A stretch of DNA of 64,000 nucleotides from assembly GCF_947502895.1 (NCBI RefSeq), contig NZ_CANNBM010000008.1, positions 1 through 64,000 on the forward strand, read 5' to 3'. Source of the stretch: an uncultured Sulfitobacter sp. GTDB taxonomy: Bacteria; Pseudomonadota; Alphaproteobacteria; Rhodobacterales; Rhodobacteraceae. The position numbers and the translations under genes were made by a program. Shown here piece after piece: positions 33,596-41,867 of this stretch. Under the pieces are notes generated by a model. The model saw only the letters and a program-made list of their open reading frames with translations, searched no databases and was not told the DNA's origin. Positions within the stretch are counted from its first letter, which is position 1. Every line of letters begins with the position of its first letter.

Positions 33596-34543
33596 GTGAT
33601 TAATTTGAAAAAATTTCAACTTCTCAAAACCCTTTTATGCAGCTTCATATTGATACTAATGATGTCTAGCGTCGCATTCGCTCAAACCTTCAACTGCGCA
33701 GCTGGCAGGATCGTTTATGCGAAAAAATATACTGACCTCTTTTCAGAATATACAGGCACAGCAGCCGTTGTAGAAACGTGTGCTGCCACCTGTGCACAGC
33801 AGCCTCAAGAAGACAAAATGGCTTGTTTTTTAATAGGTTGCGGCCTCAGCTGCCTTGCTGTTGGCATGTCAAATTGTGTCGATTACTTCTCTCAAAAGAA
33901 TGAGATCACCAAGTTCAAAGATGGTGTTGAGAAAATTTGTGCGGCAGAAGAGTACAACGCAAATTCAGGAAACAGGGAAAACGATCAGCTTGCATGGTCT
34001 CTAGCCACCACAAAGAACAGTCCTGAGGCATTTAAAGACTACATCAAAGACTGCAATTCAGTCTGTGCATACAAAGACGAAGCCACTTCAAAAATTAGAA
34101 AATTTCAAAGTGCCCAAGACGATAAGGCTTGGGCAGAAGCTAAAAGAGTAGGATCAATCAAAGCTGCTCAGAGCTATTTAGACAGCTGTAATCCAAGATG
34201 CGCGCACCGGAATGCAGCAAACCGCCTCATTCGCGTTGCGAAAGCCGCTCAGAAGATTGAGGATGATAAATCTTGGGAAGTCGTTGAGAAATCTGGCTTG
34301 GTAAGCGATGCCAATCGCTATTTAAGGGATTGCGCGCCTACGTGCTCTCACTCGGACAAAGCCCGTCGGATCATTGATGATGCGCAGCGAGTAGCAAAAG
34401 AGGCTTCCAAAGCAGCGGCGAAAGCGCAAATGGAAGCTTTCGCCTCGTTTGGTCTCCAACTTTTTGTTTTAGAACCTAGAGTTGTTTTCTTAGTATCACC
34501 CCAAAATTTGTTCGTTATTGCTATTGTTGCTGAGACACTTTGA
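33596..34543 (+). CDS. Secreted cysteine-repeat protein
   Basis: This 315-residue protein has a clear signal peptide (residues 1-29, S-V-A-F-A-Q). A Cys-rich head (about 33-115, eight or more Cys) is followed by three repeats of about 46 residues starting near 129, 175 and 223. Each repeat reads roughly A-W-x-x-A/V...Y-I/L-x-x-C-x-x-x-C and ends in an A-x-x-I/L helix. The pattern resembles tandem helical repeats seen downstream of caspase-like domains, but with added cysteines. The gene is markedly more AT-rich than its neighbours and uses a GTG start. The last 30 residues are hydrophobic and look unlike the rest. Function unknown. Confidence 0.65.
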   Translation: MINLKKFQLLKTLLCSFILILMMSSVAFAQTFNCAAGRIVYAKKYTDLFSEYTGTAAVVETCAATCAQQPQEDKMACFLIGCGLSCLAVGMSNCVDYFSQKNEITKFKDGVEKICAAEEYNANSGNRENDQLAWSLATTKNSPEAFKDYIKDCNSVCAYKDEATSKIRKFQSAQDDKAWAEAKRVGSIKAAQSYLDSCNPRCAHRNAANRLIRVAKAAQKIEDDKSWEVVEKSGLVSDANRYLRDCAPTCSHSDKARRIIDDAQRVAKEASKAAAKAQMEAFASFGLQLFVLEPRVVFLVSPQNLFVIAIVAETL

Positions 34544-34734
34544 GTTTGAGCGAATGGCCAATCTCCTCTGTATTTGCCTTACACCCCAAGGGGGTCGAAG
34601 CTGTCCGCCACGTTGCTCTGCAACGCGCCAGAACCTAAGCGTTTAGCGGATTATAAAACATAATAAACCTTATGTGACTTTCCTTGCTAAGGGTCAACGA
34701 TCCAGAGCAGCTCTGCTACGGCCTTCAGTTTTCC

Positions 34735-34936
34735 TCAAGACCCTTGCGCAAGTAACTGGCCGATCTCAGAGGCGTTCAAAACATGCCCTGAAGTGGCTAC
34801 TTGGCCATTCATAACGGGACCGGGCGTTGACATGATTCCAAACCGCGCTTTGGCAACACTATCTGTGATTTTCTTCGATATTACCGTCCAATACCAAGCA
34901 TTTTTTGCAGCCAGATTCTAAGATCTTAATGATCAT
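34735..34936 (-). pseudogene. Decayed redox-active thioredoxin-like protein (arsenic-associated type)
   Basis: From the ATG at 34934-34936 the frame reads M-I-I-K-I-L-E-S-G-C-K-K-C-L-V-L and then hits a stop. In another frame K-A-R-F-G-I-M-S-T-P-G-P-V-M-N-G-Q-V and S-E-I-G-Q-L-L continue to TGA at 34735. C-x-x-C at the start and the M-S-T-P cis-Pro block define the small redox-active disulfide protein family that accompanies DUF318 permeases. A frameshift (about 34865-34880) and a short deletion kill it. Its ATG overlaps the end of the decayed permease gene. Confidence 0.75.
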
Positions 34937-35261
34937 ATTCTGTATTCTTTTCAAACAAGTAGATGGCTGGCAAGGGCAGTATGACGACCCGCTTGAGCAT
35001 GATCATGGACGGTATGGATGAGCACGAGCAGAAAGGTGCGAGGGTTCCCAGAAGCGCTGCCATTGTGTTTGCGCCTAATCCTTGGCGCTGTCCCAAAATA
35101 CGAGGTGTGCGTTCGGGCGGGAAATAACTTTGAATATAAGAAATCTAGAAGATCAGGACAGACAGCAATAATAAAATCTTTATGATATCATAGATGAAAA
35201 ATGGATGCTGCCAGCGAACCGTGTAGTCATGTCCAGACCCAGACCGTCCTGCAGAACCCAT
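34926..35261 (-). pseudogene. Decayed DUF318/YraQ-type permease (arsenic-associated)
   Basis: From the ATG at 35259-35261 the frame gives F-F-I-Y-D-I-I-K-I-L-L-L-L, an in-frame TAG at 35145-35147, then Y-F-P-P-E-R-T-P-R-I-L. The key block L-G-A-N-T-M-A-A-L-L-G-T-L-A-P-F-C-S-C-S follows, which is the signature of these permeases. Soon after, the reading jumps to what must be the C-terminus and ends at 34926, overlapping the thioredoxin ATG. So the middle and later helices are deleted and a nonsense mutation is present. Intact relatives export organoarsenicals or other solutes. Confidence 0.75.
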
Positions 35262-35376
35262 CTGACCAAATCTGATAGCCATTGCATATGTAGCAGTTGC
35301 TCATTTAGCCAGATGAATAAATCTCTCAACGAATAGGCACCCTTTTTGGCATCTTAGGTGCGGGCGAATGCGGGAA

Positions 35377-35676
35377 TTATTTGTCAGAGATTGCGGATTC
35401 CAAGCTCAATTTGGCCATGCAGAGCTTATAACAATGCTCAAACTCTGGACAGGCAACGCAGTCATCCCACTCGGCGATATCGGTTTGAATGCTCCGCTTA
35501 GAACGGGCCAATCCGGCACTATCCACCTCAAAGGTGAACACCTTCCCCTGCATGGTATCATTGCGTGAAAAATGGAGACTGTCGTGAAACATGGTACCAT
35601 AGCAGTGTTTGTGTCGTGTCACGGTACAAGGCCTCTCTTCCGTTGTGCGAAAAACGTAAGTGGTATTGTTATCCAT
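35377..35676 (-). CDS. Small protein with SPASM-like cysteine motif
   Basis: This 99-residue protein has no recognised family. The middle reads H-D-S-L-H-F-S-R-N-D-T-M-Q-G-K-V-F-T-F-E and V-D-S-A-G-L-A-R-S, suggesting a small beta fold. The C-terminal part holds C73-x2-C76-x5-C82-x3-C86, the exact spacing of the iron-sulfur binding SPASM motif, here without a radical-SAM domain. Two more cysteines (17 and 25) lie near the N-terminus. It could bind a cluster or zinc. A near-perfect FNR box lies in the divergent promoter region it shares with the transglutaminase-like gene. Confidence 0.6.
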   Translation of the reverse strand: MDNNTTYVFRTTEERPCTVTRHKHCYGTMFHDSLHFSRNDTMQGKVFTFEVDSAGLARSKRSIQTDIAEWDDCVACPEFEHCYKLCMAKLSLESAISDK

Positions 35677-35712
35677 CGCACTAGGAGTCTAATCGAGATC
35701 GAAGCGTGCAAT

Positions 35713-35726
35713 ATGATTTGAATCAA
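35713..35726. promoter_or_regulatory. Near-perfect FNR-type box
   Basis: ATGA-TTTGAA-TCAA differs from TTGA-N6-TCAA at the first base only. Its centre is about 41 bp before a predicted start at about 35760, with a CATATT -10 at 35748-35753. It fits activation of the transglutaminase-cytochrome operon. Confidence 0.5.
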
Positions 35727-35780
35727 TAGGTGCGGCCGTCCGAAGTGCATATTGGCATCTGTACACAGTTTTAAATCAGA

Positions 35781-36386
35781 ATGGACCTGCCAATGGTACT
35801 TGCAGATTCAGATCACCCTGTAACTCAGGCGAAGGCACAATACTTGATGGCTCGGGCTAAAACGGACCGTAAAAAGATAAAGCACCTTTTTCTGTTTGTA
35901 CACGACGAAATAGCCCTTGGGTTCCCCCAGAAAGGCGACCTTGTTCTGTCATCTGAAACGATCCAAACTGGCATGGGCCAGTGCGACACCAAAACTACGC
36001 AGCTTCTCGCGCTATGTCGGGCAAGTTTTATCCCCTCCCGTATCCATTTCGCTTTGATCGGCAAGGATATTCAACGCGGCTTGTTTTCTGGGATCGTCTA
36101 CTGGCTGATGCCTCAAAACGTTTCCCACTCGTGGATTAAAATGGAGATCGAAGGGGCATGGCGGCGCATTGATAATTTCATCAACGATATGCCTATTCAT
36201 AAAGCGGCAGAACATGAATTGCGGCGGCGCGGTTGGAATGTTGGCTCCTCGCTTGCCTACCGACAGATGATAGGCCGCGTAAATCTCAAAGTTAAAAGGC
36301 TCAGAGAAAGATCTGAAAGGCACCTTGGGACAGATATGAAAGCAAATGCTCTGTTGGCCAATCCCTCAAACTTCAAACAATGCTGA
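35781..36386 (+). CDS. Transglutaminase-like cysteine-peptidase-fold protein
   Basis: The 201-residue protein holds a transglutaminase-like core with a complete triad. Cys68 is in G-M-G-Q-C-D-T-K, His116 in V-S-H-S-W-I-K-M-E and Asp131 in W-R-R-I-D-N-F. There is no signal peptide, so it is likely cytosolic. Such folds act as peptidases, amidases or cross-linkers; the substrate is unknown. The first 40 residues form helices (D-R-K-K-I-K-H-L-F-L-F-V-H-D-E-I) typical of the family's front part. A cytochrome c gene starts 15 bp downstream, so they form an operon behind the FNR-like box at 35713. Confidence 0.75.
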   Translation: MDLPMVLADSDHPVTQAKAQYLMARAKTDRKKIKHLFLFVHDEIALGFPQKGDLVLSSETIQTGMGQCDTKTTQLLALCRASFIPSRIHFALIGKDIQRGLFSGIVYWLMPQNVSHSWIKMEIEGAWRRIDNFINDMPIHKAAEHELRRRGWNVGSSLAYRQMIGRVNLKVKRLRERSERHLGTDMKANALLANPSNFKQC

Positions 36387-36401
36387 AATGGTAGGTTACA
36401 T

Positions 36402-36815
36402 ATGAAGTTCTTCCTGTTTATCGTTCTCTTTCTTGGTGTCGGAACTTCGGTTGAAGCCCAAAACGTAGGGGAACTTTTGTTCAAGAAAAATTGCGTCTCT
36501 TGCCATGGTGCCACTGGCCGAGGTGACGGAATACGTGCCGCGGGTTTGGGTACCCCACCCGCAGACCTGACAAGGATTGCTGCAAGACGAGATGGTGTCT
36601 GGCCGATGCTTGAGGTCATGTCTATTTTGGACGGCTATCTAAAAGCCACCAACCCCCGCGAAGACATGCCTATTTTCGAGGAATTTCTCGACAATGACAT
36701 GGTTGAATTCGATACTGGGAACGGTTTGATCACGTTAGTGCCGATCAAGCTGGTTGAGGTAGCAAACTACTTGGAATCCATCCAAAATCCGCGACCAACT
36801 AGGTACGTGCCCTGA
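36402..36815 (+). CDS. Small periplasmic cytochrome c
   Basis: The 137-residue protein has a signal peptide (1-20, ending V-E-A-Q) and one heme site C-V-S-C-H at 31-35. G-D-G-I-R-A-A-G-L-G-T-P-P-A-D-L and the conserved R-R-D-G-V-W-P-M segment follow, with a possible axial Met in R-E-D-M-P-I-F. It ends with V-A-N-Y-L-E-S-I. It is a class I monoheme electron carrier in the periplasm. A paralogue with the same layout is encoded at 41452. It follows the transglutaminase-like gene closely and has its own ATG after GGTTAC. Confidence 0.85.
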   Translation: MKFFLFIVLFLGVGTSVEAQNVGELLFKKNCVSCHGATGRGDGIRAAGLGTPPADLTRIAARRDGVWPMLEVMSILDGYLKATNPREDMPIFEEFLDNDMVEFDTGNGLITLVPIKLVEVANYLESIQNPRPTRYVP

Positions 36816-36879
36816 CTACAGCTTCTTGGCAGGTGCTCAAGGAAACGAGCTCAAGCAGACACAAGACTCCTAGTTCATA

Positions 36880-37647
36880 TTACGATACAGATGGCATGTG
36901 CATGTTGTGTTCCAAATGCGCCTGCCGTTCGGACGCGCCAAACACAATGACAGGGCACCGGGCAGCATCAATTACACGCGTAAGATCGCTTTGGCTTTGA
37001 ACTGGGCCACGCCTGAGATCAACCAAGACGGCCTCTGCGTTTGTTCGGGTGAGTACCTTCAGGCTGTCATTGAGGGTACGGAATTGAATGGTATTGGTCG
37101 CTGGCGGCGCTGTTTTTTCATCAGGCCCGTCCGTGACATTAAACGTGACACTTGGCACGGAAAGCTGATCGGACAAATGGTTTGAGATGTTATTTATTGC
37201 CTCGTTGGAGGAGCCATCATTCTGGAGAACCACGATCTTTCCTGGCACCTGATGCATTTGACGATACCCGATGATCAGAAGATCCCATCCAGTGGCGGTA
37301 TGAAGCGAAGTGCGAACAAGCCCGCCTCTCTCTTGCGCAAAAATCCAATTCACAGCGTTTGGAGCAGCGATCCGTTCAAGTGATTGCTGGAACGCACGTG
37401 CGTCGGCGTTTATTAGCATGCGTATCTGCCTAAGGCTGGGGGCCAAAGTCGTTGTCCCGCTGGCCTGAACAATACGTTGGTCGGGGATTTGGCATATCTC
37501 CAGCGTCTCTTCCTCAACCAAGACACCGCCAAGTGTTGCCTGAAAACTGCCTGCTAACTTCTCAACAATGCGCAGTGCAGCGGCGGCATCTACGTAAGAG
37601 CCCGCACCAACCAGTATCCGCAGATGGGGTGACTTTTGAGGGCTCAT
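36880..37647 (-). CDS. Universal-stress-like partner protein of the Lon-like protease
   Basis: The 255-residue protein has two alpha/beta halves. The first starts H-L-R-I-L-V-G-A-G-S-Y-V-D-A-A-A-A-L-R and resembles a universal-stress fold (R-I-V-E-K-L-A-G, then W-D-L-L-I-I-G-Y-R). The second half contains E-A-V-L-V-D-L-R-R-G and C-P-V-I-V-F-G-A, again like USP edges, but no G-x2-G-x9-G ATP loop is visible. Membership is therefore tentative. Its ATG overlaps the stop of the Lon-like gene by 4 bp, so it is translated with it and may be an adaptor or substrate. Confidence 0.55.
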   Translation of the reverse strand: MSPQKSPHLRILVGAGSYVDAAAALRIVEKLAGSFQATLGGVLVEEETLEICQIPDQRIVQASGTTTLAPSLRQIRMLINADARAFQQSLERIAAPNAVNWIFAQERGGLVRTSLHTATGWDLLIIGYRQMHQVPGKIVVLQNDGSSNEAINNISNHLSDQLSVPSVTFNVTDGPDEKTAPPATNTIQFRTLNDSLKVLTRTNAEAVLVDLRRGPVQSQSDLTRVIDAARCPVIVFGASERQAHLEHNMHMPSVS

Positions 37648-40106
37648 TTTTCTAGCGCCTTATCATGGTCCGCATTATTTTGAGACGCAAAGCTGCGCCG
37701 TGTTTCAGCGAAGCTGCGCAATTTTGCTTCAACCAGACCATTAATACTGGCTGCAGGGAACGCGCCGCCCCTGCCCCGACGACCGGCGGTTATCCCAGTT
37801 AACACTTGAATGCCCTGATCAATTGTCTTGATCGGAATGATACGGAAATCTGCAGCCTTTGCGGCTTCTACGACATCAGGGCGCAACATTAGGTTATCGA
37901 CATTTGATGCAGGGATCAGAACGCCCTGCTCACCGGTAAGGCCGCGTGGGACACAGATGTCAAAGAACCCTTCGATCTTTTCATTTACACCGCCAATGGC
38001 CTGTACCTCGCCGTTTTGGTTTACCGACCCAGTGACTGCGAGGCCTTGTCGGATAGGTACATCTGACAGCGCAGAAAGCAGGGTATACAGCTCGGCCGAT
38101 GATGCGCTGTCTCCGTCGATGCCGCCATAACTTTGCTCGAACACAAGGCTGGCGTGCAACGACATTGGAACATCCAGCGCAAAGTGTGACGCGATATAGC
38201 TGCCAAGGATCAGTACCCCTTTTGAATGCAGGGGGCCGCCCAGCTCAACTTCGCGTTCGATATCCACCAGTTTGCCTGTGCCCATCCGCACGCGCGCCGT
38301 AATGCGTGAGGGACGTCCAAAGTAATTTTTACCGATCCCGACAACAGCCAAACCATTTATCTGGCCAACTGATGTGCCCTTGGTATCAATCAAGATGGTC
38401 TCGCGTGTTACGGCTTCCTGCATGCGCTCCATAGTCCGCGAGGCCCGGCGTTTCGCCTCATGGATCGCTTTCACGACATCATCGTCACCGATAAGGTCAC
38501 GCATCTGTTCAGCTGCATAGAAATCCGCCTCTCGCATCACATCTGTAAGCGCGCCAAGCTCAAGTGACAGTTTCGTGCTATCATCAGCAAGCCGGACTGC
38601 ATGATCCAAAAGGGTCGCAACAGCCGCCGCTGTCAGAGGCTTGATGCCATGCTTAGCCGCATACCCACCTACAATCTGCGCCAATGCCCGTGTGTTTTTA
38701 GCAGTGCGCGGAAGGTCATCTTCAAAGTCGGCTTGCACCTTGAAAAGCTGCGCGAACTCAGGATCAAGAAGTTCCAGCAACATATGAATCCGCCGATCCC
38801 CGACAAGGACGACACGCACATCCAGCGGAATTGGATCAGGCTCAAGCGTGACAGTCGAGGAGAGACTAAGCCGTTCAGCCAATGAACTGATCGAAATGGA
38901 TCCACTTTGCAGACAGCGTTTGAGCGTGTCCCACGCGTAAGGCTCTGACAGAATACGGTGGGCGTCCAACACCAAATACCCACCATTCGCACGGTGCAAC
39001 GCACCCGGCTTGATAAGAGTAAAGTTTGTGGAAAGTGCTCCCATCTCGGACACATGCTCGATCCGCCCAGTCAAATGATCAACTGTTGGTAGGTCTTCAC
39101 GCACAATCGGTGCGCAGGACGGACCGGGCCCATGCGAGACCATGATGTTCACCGCATATCGTGCGAAATGCGGATCTTGGTGATACTTACGGATGACTTC
39201 GGGAAACGGGCCATTGTCGGATTGGCCCGTAGACACCAAAAACAGCTCGGCATTTGAAATCATGTCGACGCGGGCCTGTTCCAAATAGGTCAAAACCGCG
39301 GGACACGCTGTGAACTGCTGTTCAACTTCCTTTATTCTAATCGAAACAGCACGTTCCGCCATTGTTGCATGCAAAGCCTCGATCCTTTGCCGATGCTCCT
39401 TTTCTAAAAGCGGCGCCTTTTTCAGGATGCTCGCCAATTGCTCTTGCAGGGCTTCAATTTTGGCGTCGATTTTTTCGCGTTCCTCAACAGATAGTGCTTC
39501 GTACACATCTGGTTTCACCGGCTTACCATCGACAATCGCAGACAACATGAACCCCATCGGCGTTCTAAGGAGCGCTACATTCTCGGCCTGCGCACGTTCA
39601 GAAAACTCGGCAATCGGTTCCTCGTTTTTTTGACCAAGTTCCTCTTCGATCGCACGCCGTTGTGTCTGGTACTCTTCGGATTCAAAGAAAGCCGGTATTT
39701 CGTTGGCCAGATCATTAACCAGCTGCTGCATTGCCAGCTTTAATGTCGCCGCTGAGCCGGGCGCAAGTTTCATCGCATTAGGTTTATGAGGGGCGTCAAA
39801 GTTATTCACATAGACCCAGTCGCAAGGCACTGGGCGGGTGGCCGCAACGTCAGCCAACAATTTTGCAACGGCAGTGTGTCGCCCTGTACCTTCGCGCCCC
39901 AGTACGTAGAGATTAAAGTCTTTGTGGGCGATACGCGCGGACAGCCTGATCGCATCAATCGCGCGGCCCTGACCAATCAAATCCTTCACTGGTTTCAACG
40001 AGGCGGTCGTATCGAAGCCAAGTGTTTTAGGATCACAGGATGCGCGCAAGCGCTTGACGGGAAGCCCCTTGGGCAGCGCGATATTGGTGGGTTTTGAGTC
40101 TGGCAC
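37644..40106 (-). CDS. Lon-like ATP-dependent protease (AAA_32/LonB type)
   Basis: The 820-residue protein starts with L-G-F-D-T-T-A-S-L near 29, typical of the YcbZ/LonB-like branch. A nucleotide loop G-R-E-G-T-G-R-H-T follows (70-78), where Arg replaces the usual Lys. A long charged coiled coil lies at about 155-250. Later come V-D-H-L-T-G-R-I-E and the R-A-N-G-G-Y-L-V-L-D substrate-gate block. The C-terminal Lon protease domain has Ser667 in G-D-S-A-S-S and the partner Lys in V-N-E-K-I-E-G-F. It degrades unfolded or regulatory proteins. An FNR box lies about 60 bp upstream, and the downstream gene is coupled. Confidence 0.85.
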   Translation of the reverse strand: MPDSKPTNIALPKGLPVKRLRASCDPKTLGFDTTASLKPVKDLIGQGRAIDAIRLSARIAHKDFNLYVLGREGTGRHTAVAKLLADVAATRPVPCDWVYVNNFDAPHKPNAMKLAPGSAATLKLAMQQLVNDLANEIPAFFESEEYQTQRRAIEEELGQKNEEPIAEFSERAQAENVALLRTPMGFMLSAIVDGKPVKPDVYEALSVEEREKIDAKIEALQEQLASILKKAPLLEKEHRQRIEALHATMAERAVSIRIKEVEQQFTACPAVLTYLEQARVDMISNAELFLVSTGQSDNGPFPEVIRKYHQDPHFARYAVNIMVSHGPGPSCAPIVREDLPTVDHLTGRIEHVSEMGALSTNFTLIKPGALHRANGGYLVLDAHRILSEPYAWDTLKRCLQSGSISISSLAERLSLSSTVTLEPDPIPLDVRVVLVGDRRIHMLLELLDPEFAQLFKVQADFEDDLPRTAKNTRALAQIVGGYAAKHGIKPLTAAAVATLLDHAVRLADDSTKLSLELGALTDVMREADFYAAEQMRDLIGDDDVVKAIHEAKRRASRTMERMQEAVTRETILIDTKGTSVGQINGLAVVGIGKNYFGRPSRITARVRMGTGKLVDIEREVELGGPLHSKGVLILGSYIASHFALDVPMSLHASLVFEQSYGGIDGDSASSAELYTLLSALSDVPIRQGLAVTGSVNQNGEVQAIGGVNEKIEGFFDICVPRGLTGEQGVLIPASNVDNLMLRPDVVEAAKAADFRIIPIKTIDQGIQVLTGITAGRRGRGGAFPAASINGLVEAKLRSFAETRRSFASQNNADHDKALEK

Positions 40107-40164
40107 GTTTGCATTCCTCAGCCTTCGCTATGCTGTCAGTGTGCCAGCCCCCGCGCTGAATTGA

Positions 40165-40178
40165 TTGATGCGTGTCAA
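40165..40178. promoter_or_regulatory. FNR-type box upstream of the Lon-like gene
   Basis: TTGA-TGCGTG-TCAA, a perfect palindrome, 59 bp before the Lon-like ATG on the minus strand and just past the nitroreductase stop. No good -10 was seen at the standard spacing. Confidence 0.65.
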
Positions 40179-40200
40179 TTCCCCTTTGGCTTTGAAAGCC

Positions 40201-41277
40201 TCACACAATGACACTTTCGATAGGGCGCCGCAGCGACATCGGCAGCGCGGGTGCCCTGCCAAACCGGACGATCAAATCAGGCCGTGCGTCTGGCATGTTC
40301 ATCCAGCGCGCAAATTCCCCACGCAATCGCGGTACTTCAATCGGCTGGTTGATGTGCGCAGTTCGGATTCCAAGGACCGTTGCCTGCAATGCGAAGCGCT
40401 GAAAGCTCTGTCCGACCTTGATCCAATGAGCGGGATCTTCTTGATCGCCAATGAATATCGCAATCCCTGCAGAAGACCTGATGTGGCTGCTGTATTTGTC
40501 GTTCTCGGTGTCATTCTTGAAGAATTGACCAAATAGACGCTCTGCGATCCATCCGGGGGCCACTGGATTGCCCGAGCATGCAGCGAAAAGGCCATCACCA
40601 CTGCGCAAGGCCTCATCTGGCGTAAACCTGATCCAATCGCGCAGTTCAGCTACAAACGCCGGATCATCCATTTGCGCGCTGTTGCCTTCGACAACAAACT
40701 CCAGAATATCTTCACGCGCTTTGGGTTCGGTGAGAAGCAACACTGATACGCCGCCCTGCTCTGTAGCGGCCTTGAGCAAGGCAATGTCGGAGGCTGAAAC
40801 TGGTTGGCCATCGTATTGCGAGCGTGTTGATTGACGCAACGGGATCGCTTGATAAAGGTCAGTCTCCAACGGCGCGGCACTCTCCAACATCACTTCGATA
40901 TCTGTGCTTTTCGTGGCCGTTGTCGCATTCCAACCACGCGCTTGCGCGGCAATATTCAGGTTCTCCGCCGCGCAGCCAAGACTGATGAACAAATGATGGT
41001 TGTCAGGATCAACAACTTCGGTACGTCGGGAAAAATCAGGCTGGATGGTCACTGTGTTATCGTTCAAGCGAAACTTCCACGGTTGGGTGTTGTGCCCATT
41101 GGCCGCCAGTGTCGCCATGCGCAACAAATCATGGCGCTCTGGGTCTGCTGACAACAGTCTCCGCTGACGGGCAACTTCTTCATTGTAACCGTCAAGCTTT
41201 GGCCATGTCGCATATCCAGCTGCGCCAATGGCCGCGACAGACAGGCCCGAGGTGATCACTGTCCGACGTGAGACCAT
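40201..41277 (-). CDS. Tat-exported Acg-type nitroreductase-family protein
   Basis: The 358-residue protein begins with a twin-arginine signal (S-R-R-T-V-I-T-S, then a hydrophobic stretch to about 24). The flavin-fold blocks include A-A-N-G-H-N-T-Q-P-W-K-F (about 58-69) and P-L-R-Q-S-T-R-S-Q-Y-D-G (about 145-156). A late L-G-I-R-T-A-H-I-N-Q-P-I-E segment follows. This order matches the Acg subgroup, where two nitroreductase half-domains are fused and FMN may be sequestered rather than used. Export with folded cofactor fits Tat. An FNR box is centred 70 bp upstream of the ATG. Confidence 0.82.
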   Translation of the reverse strand: MVSRRTVITSGLSVAAIGAAGYATWPKLDGYNEEVARQRRLLSADPERHDLLRMATLAANGHNTQPWKFRLNDNTVTIQPDFSRRTEVVDPDNHHLFISLGCAAENLNIAAQARGWNATTATKSTDIEVMLESAAPLETDLYQAIPLRQSTRSQYDGQPVSASDIALLKAATEQGGVSVLLLTEPKAREDILEFVVEGNSAQMDDPAFVAELRDWIRFTPDEALRSGDGLFAACSGNPVAPGWIAERLFGQFFKNDTENDKYSSHIRSSAGIAIFIGDQEDPAHWIKVGQSFQRFALQATVLGIRTAHINQPIEVPRLRGEFARWMNMPDARPDLIVRFGRAPALPMSLRRPIESVIV

Positions 41278-41340
41278 TTTGTTTTCCTTCCTGAAGAACC
41301 AAATTATGGCTTCTGATTAGGATGTCTTTCCAAGCACGGT

Positions 41341-41354
41341 TTGAGTTTTATCAA
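41341..41354. promoter_or_regulatory. FNR-type box for the nitroreductase gene
   Basis: TTGA-GTTTTA-TCAA. Reading leftward, its centre is 41-42 bp from a predicted start at about 41306, with TAATCA as -10. It fits class II activation of the Acg-type gene. Confidence 0.7.
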
Positions 41355-41384
41355 TGCGACCCACATGCGAAGCCAATCGACCGA

Positions 41385-41398
41385 TTGAGCTAGATCAA
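41385..41398. promoter_or_regulatory. FNR-type box and promoter of the second cytochrome c gene
   Basis: TTGA-GCTAGA-TCAA. A good -10 (TATATA, 41421-41426) predicts a start at about 41433, exactly 41.5 bp from the box centre, the textbook class II FNR arrangement. The ATG of the cytochrome gene is at 41452. Confidence 0.78.
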
Positions 41399-41451
41399 CG
41401 CGCCCTGCCCGACCGGGGCATATATACGCTTTGCCAAACGGAGATCCCCCG

Positions 41452-41847
41452 ATGAAAAAATCCTTCGCAATTCTACTCGCTATGCTCGCAGGCCAAAACG
41501 CGGCAATCGCTCAGGACATAGAGGCCGGTGCCTCGCTATATGAAATGCATTGCTCTGTTTGTCATGGTCTTGAAGCGCGCGGAAACGGCCCGCTGGCCCC
41601 TGCCCTGCTTTTGCAGCCGCCATCTCTGCGGGATTTAGTCAAACGGCACGACGGGTTCCCTATGGAACGGGTTGTTACGCGAATAGACGGACGTGACCCG
41701 CTCGTCAGCCACGGCTCGCCCATGCCCATCTATGGTCCGTTCTTTGAGGGCGACGACACAGCCCTCAAAATGGACAGCGGTCAGCCGATTTTGACCAGCC
41801 GCCCGATTGCCGATCTGATTGCTTATCTAAAGGACATTCAAGAATAG
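41452..41847 (+). CDS. Small periplasmic cytochrome c
   Basis: The 131-residue protein has a signal peptide (1-20, ending A-A-I-A-Q) and one heme site C-S-V-C-H at 34-38. G-N-G-P-L-A-P-A and K-R-H-D-G-F-P-M-E-R-V-V segments follow and parallel the cytochrome at 36402. The H-G-S-P-M-P-I-Y stretch supplies the likely axial Met. It should carry electrons in the periplasm, probably to a terminal oxidase or reductase used at low oxygen. The start is supported by GGAG eight bases before the ATG. Its promoter is an ideal class II FNR site. Confidence 0.88.
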   Translation: MKKSFAILLAMLAGQNAAIAQDIEAGASLYEMHCSVCHGLEARGNGPLAPALLLQPPSLRDLVKRHDGFPMERVVTRIDGRDPLVSHGSPMPIYGPFFEGDDTALKMDSGQPILTSRPIADLIAYLKDIQE

Positions 41848-41867
41848 TGCTCAATCTCGCCACAAGC

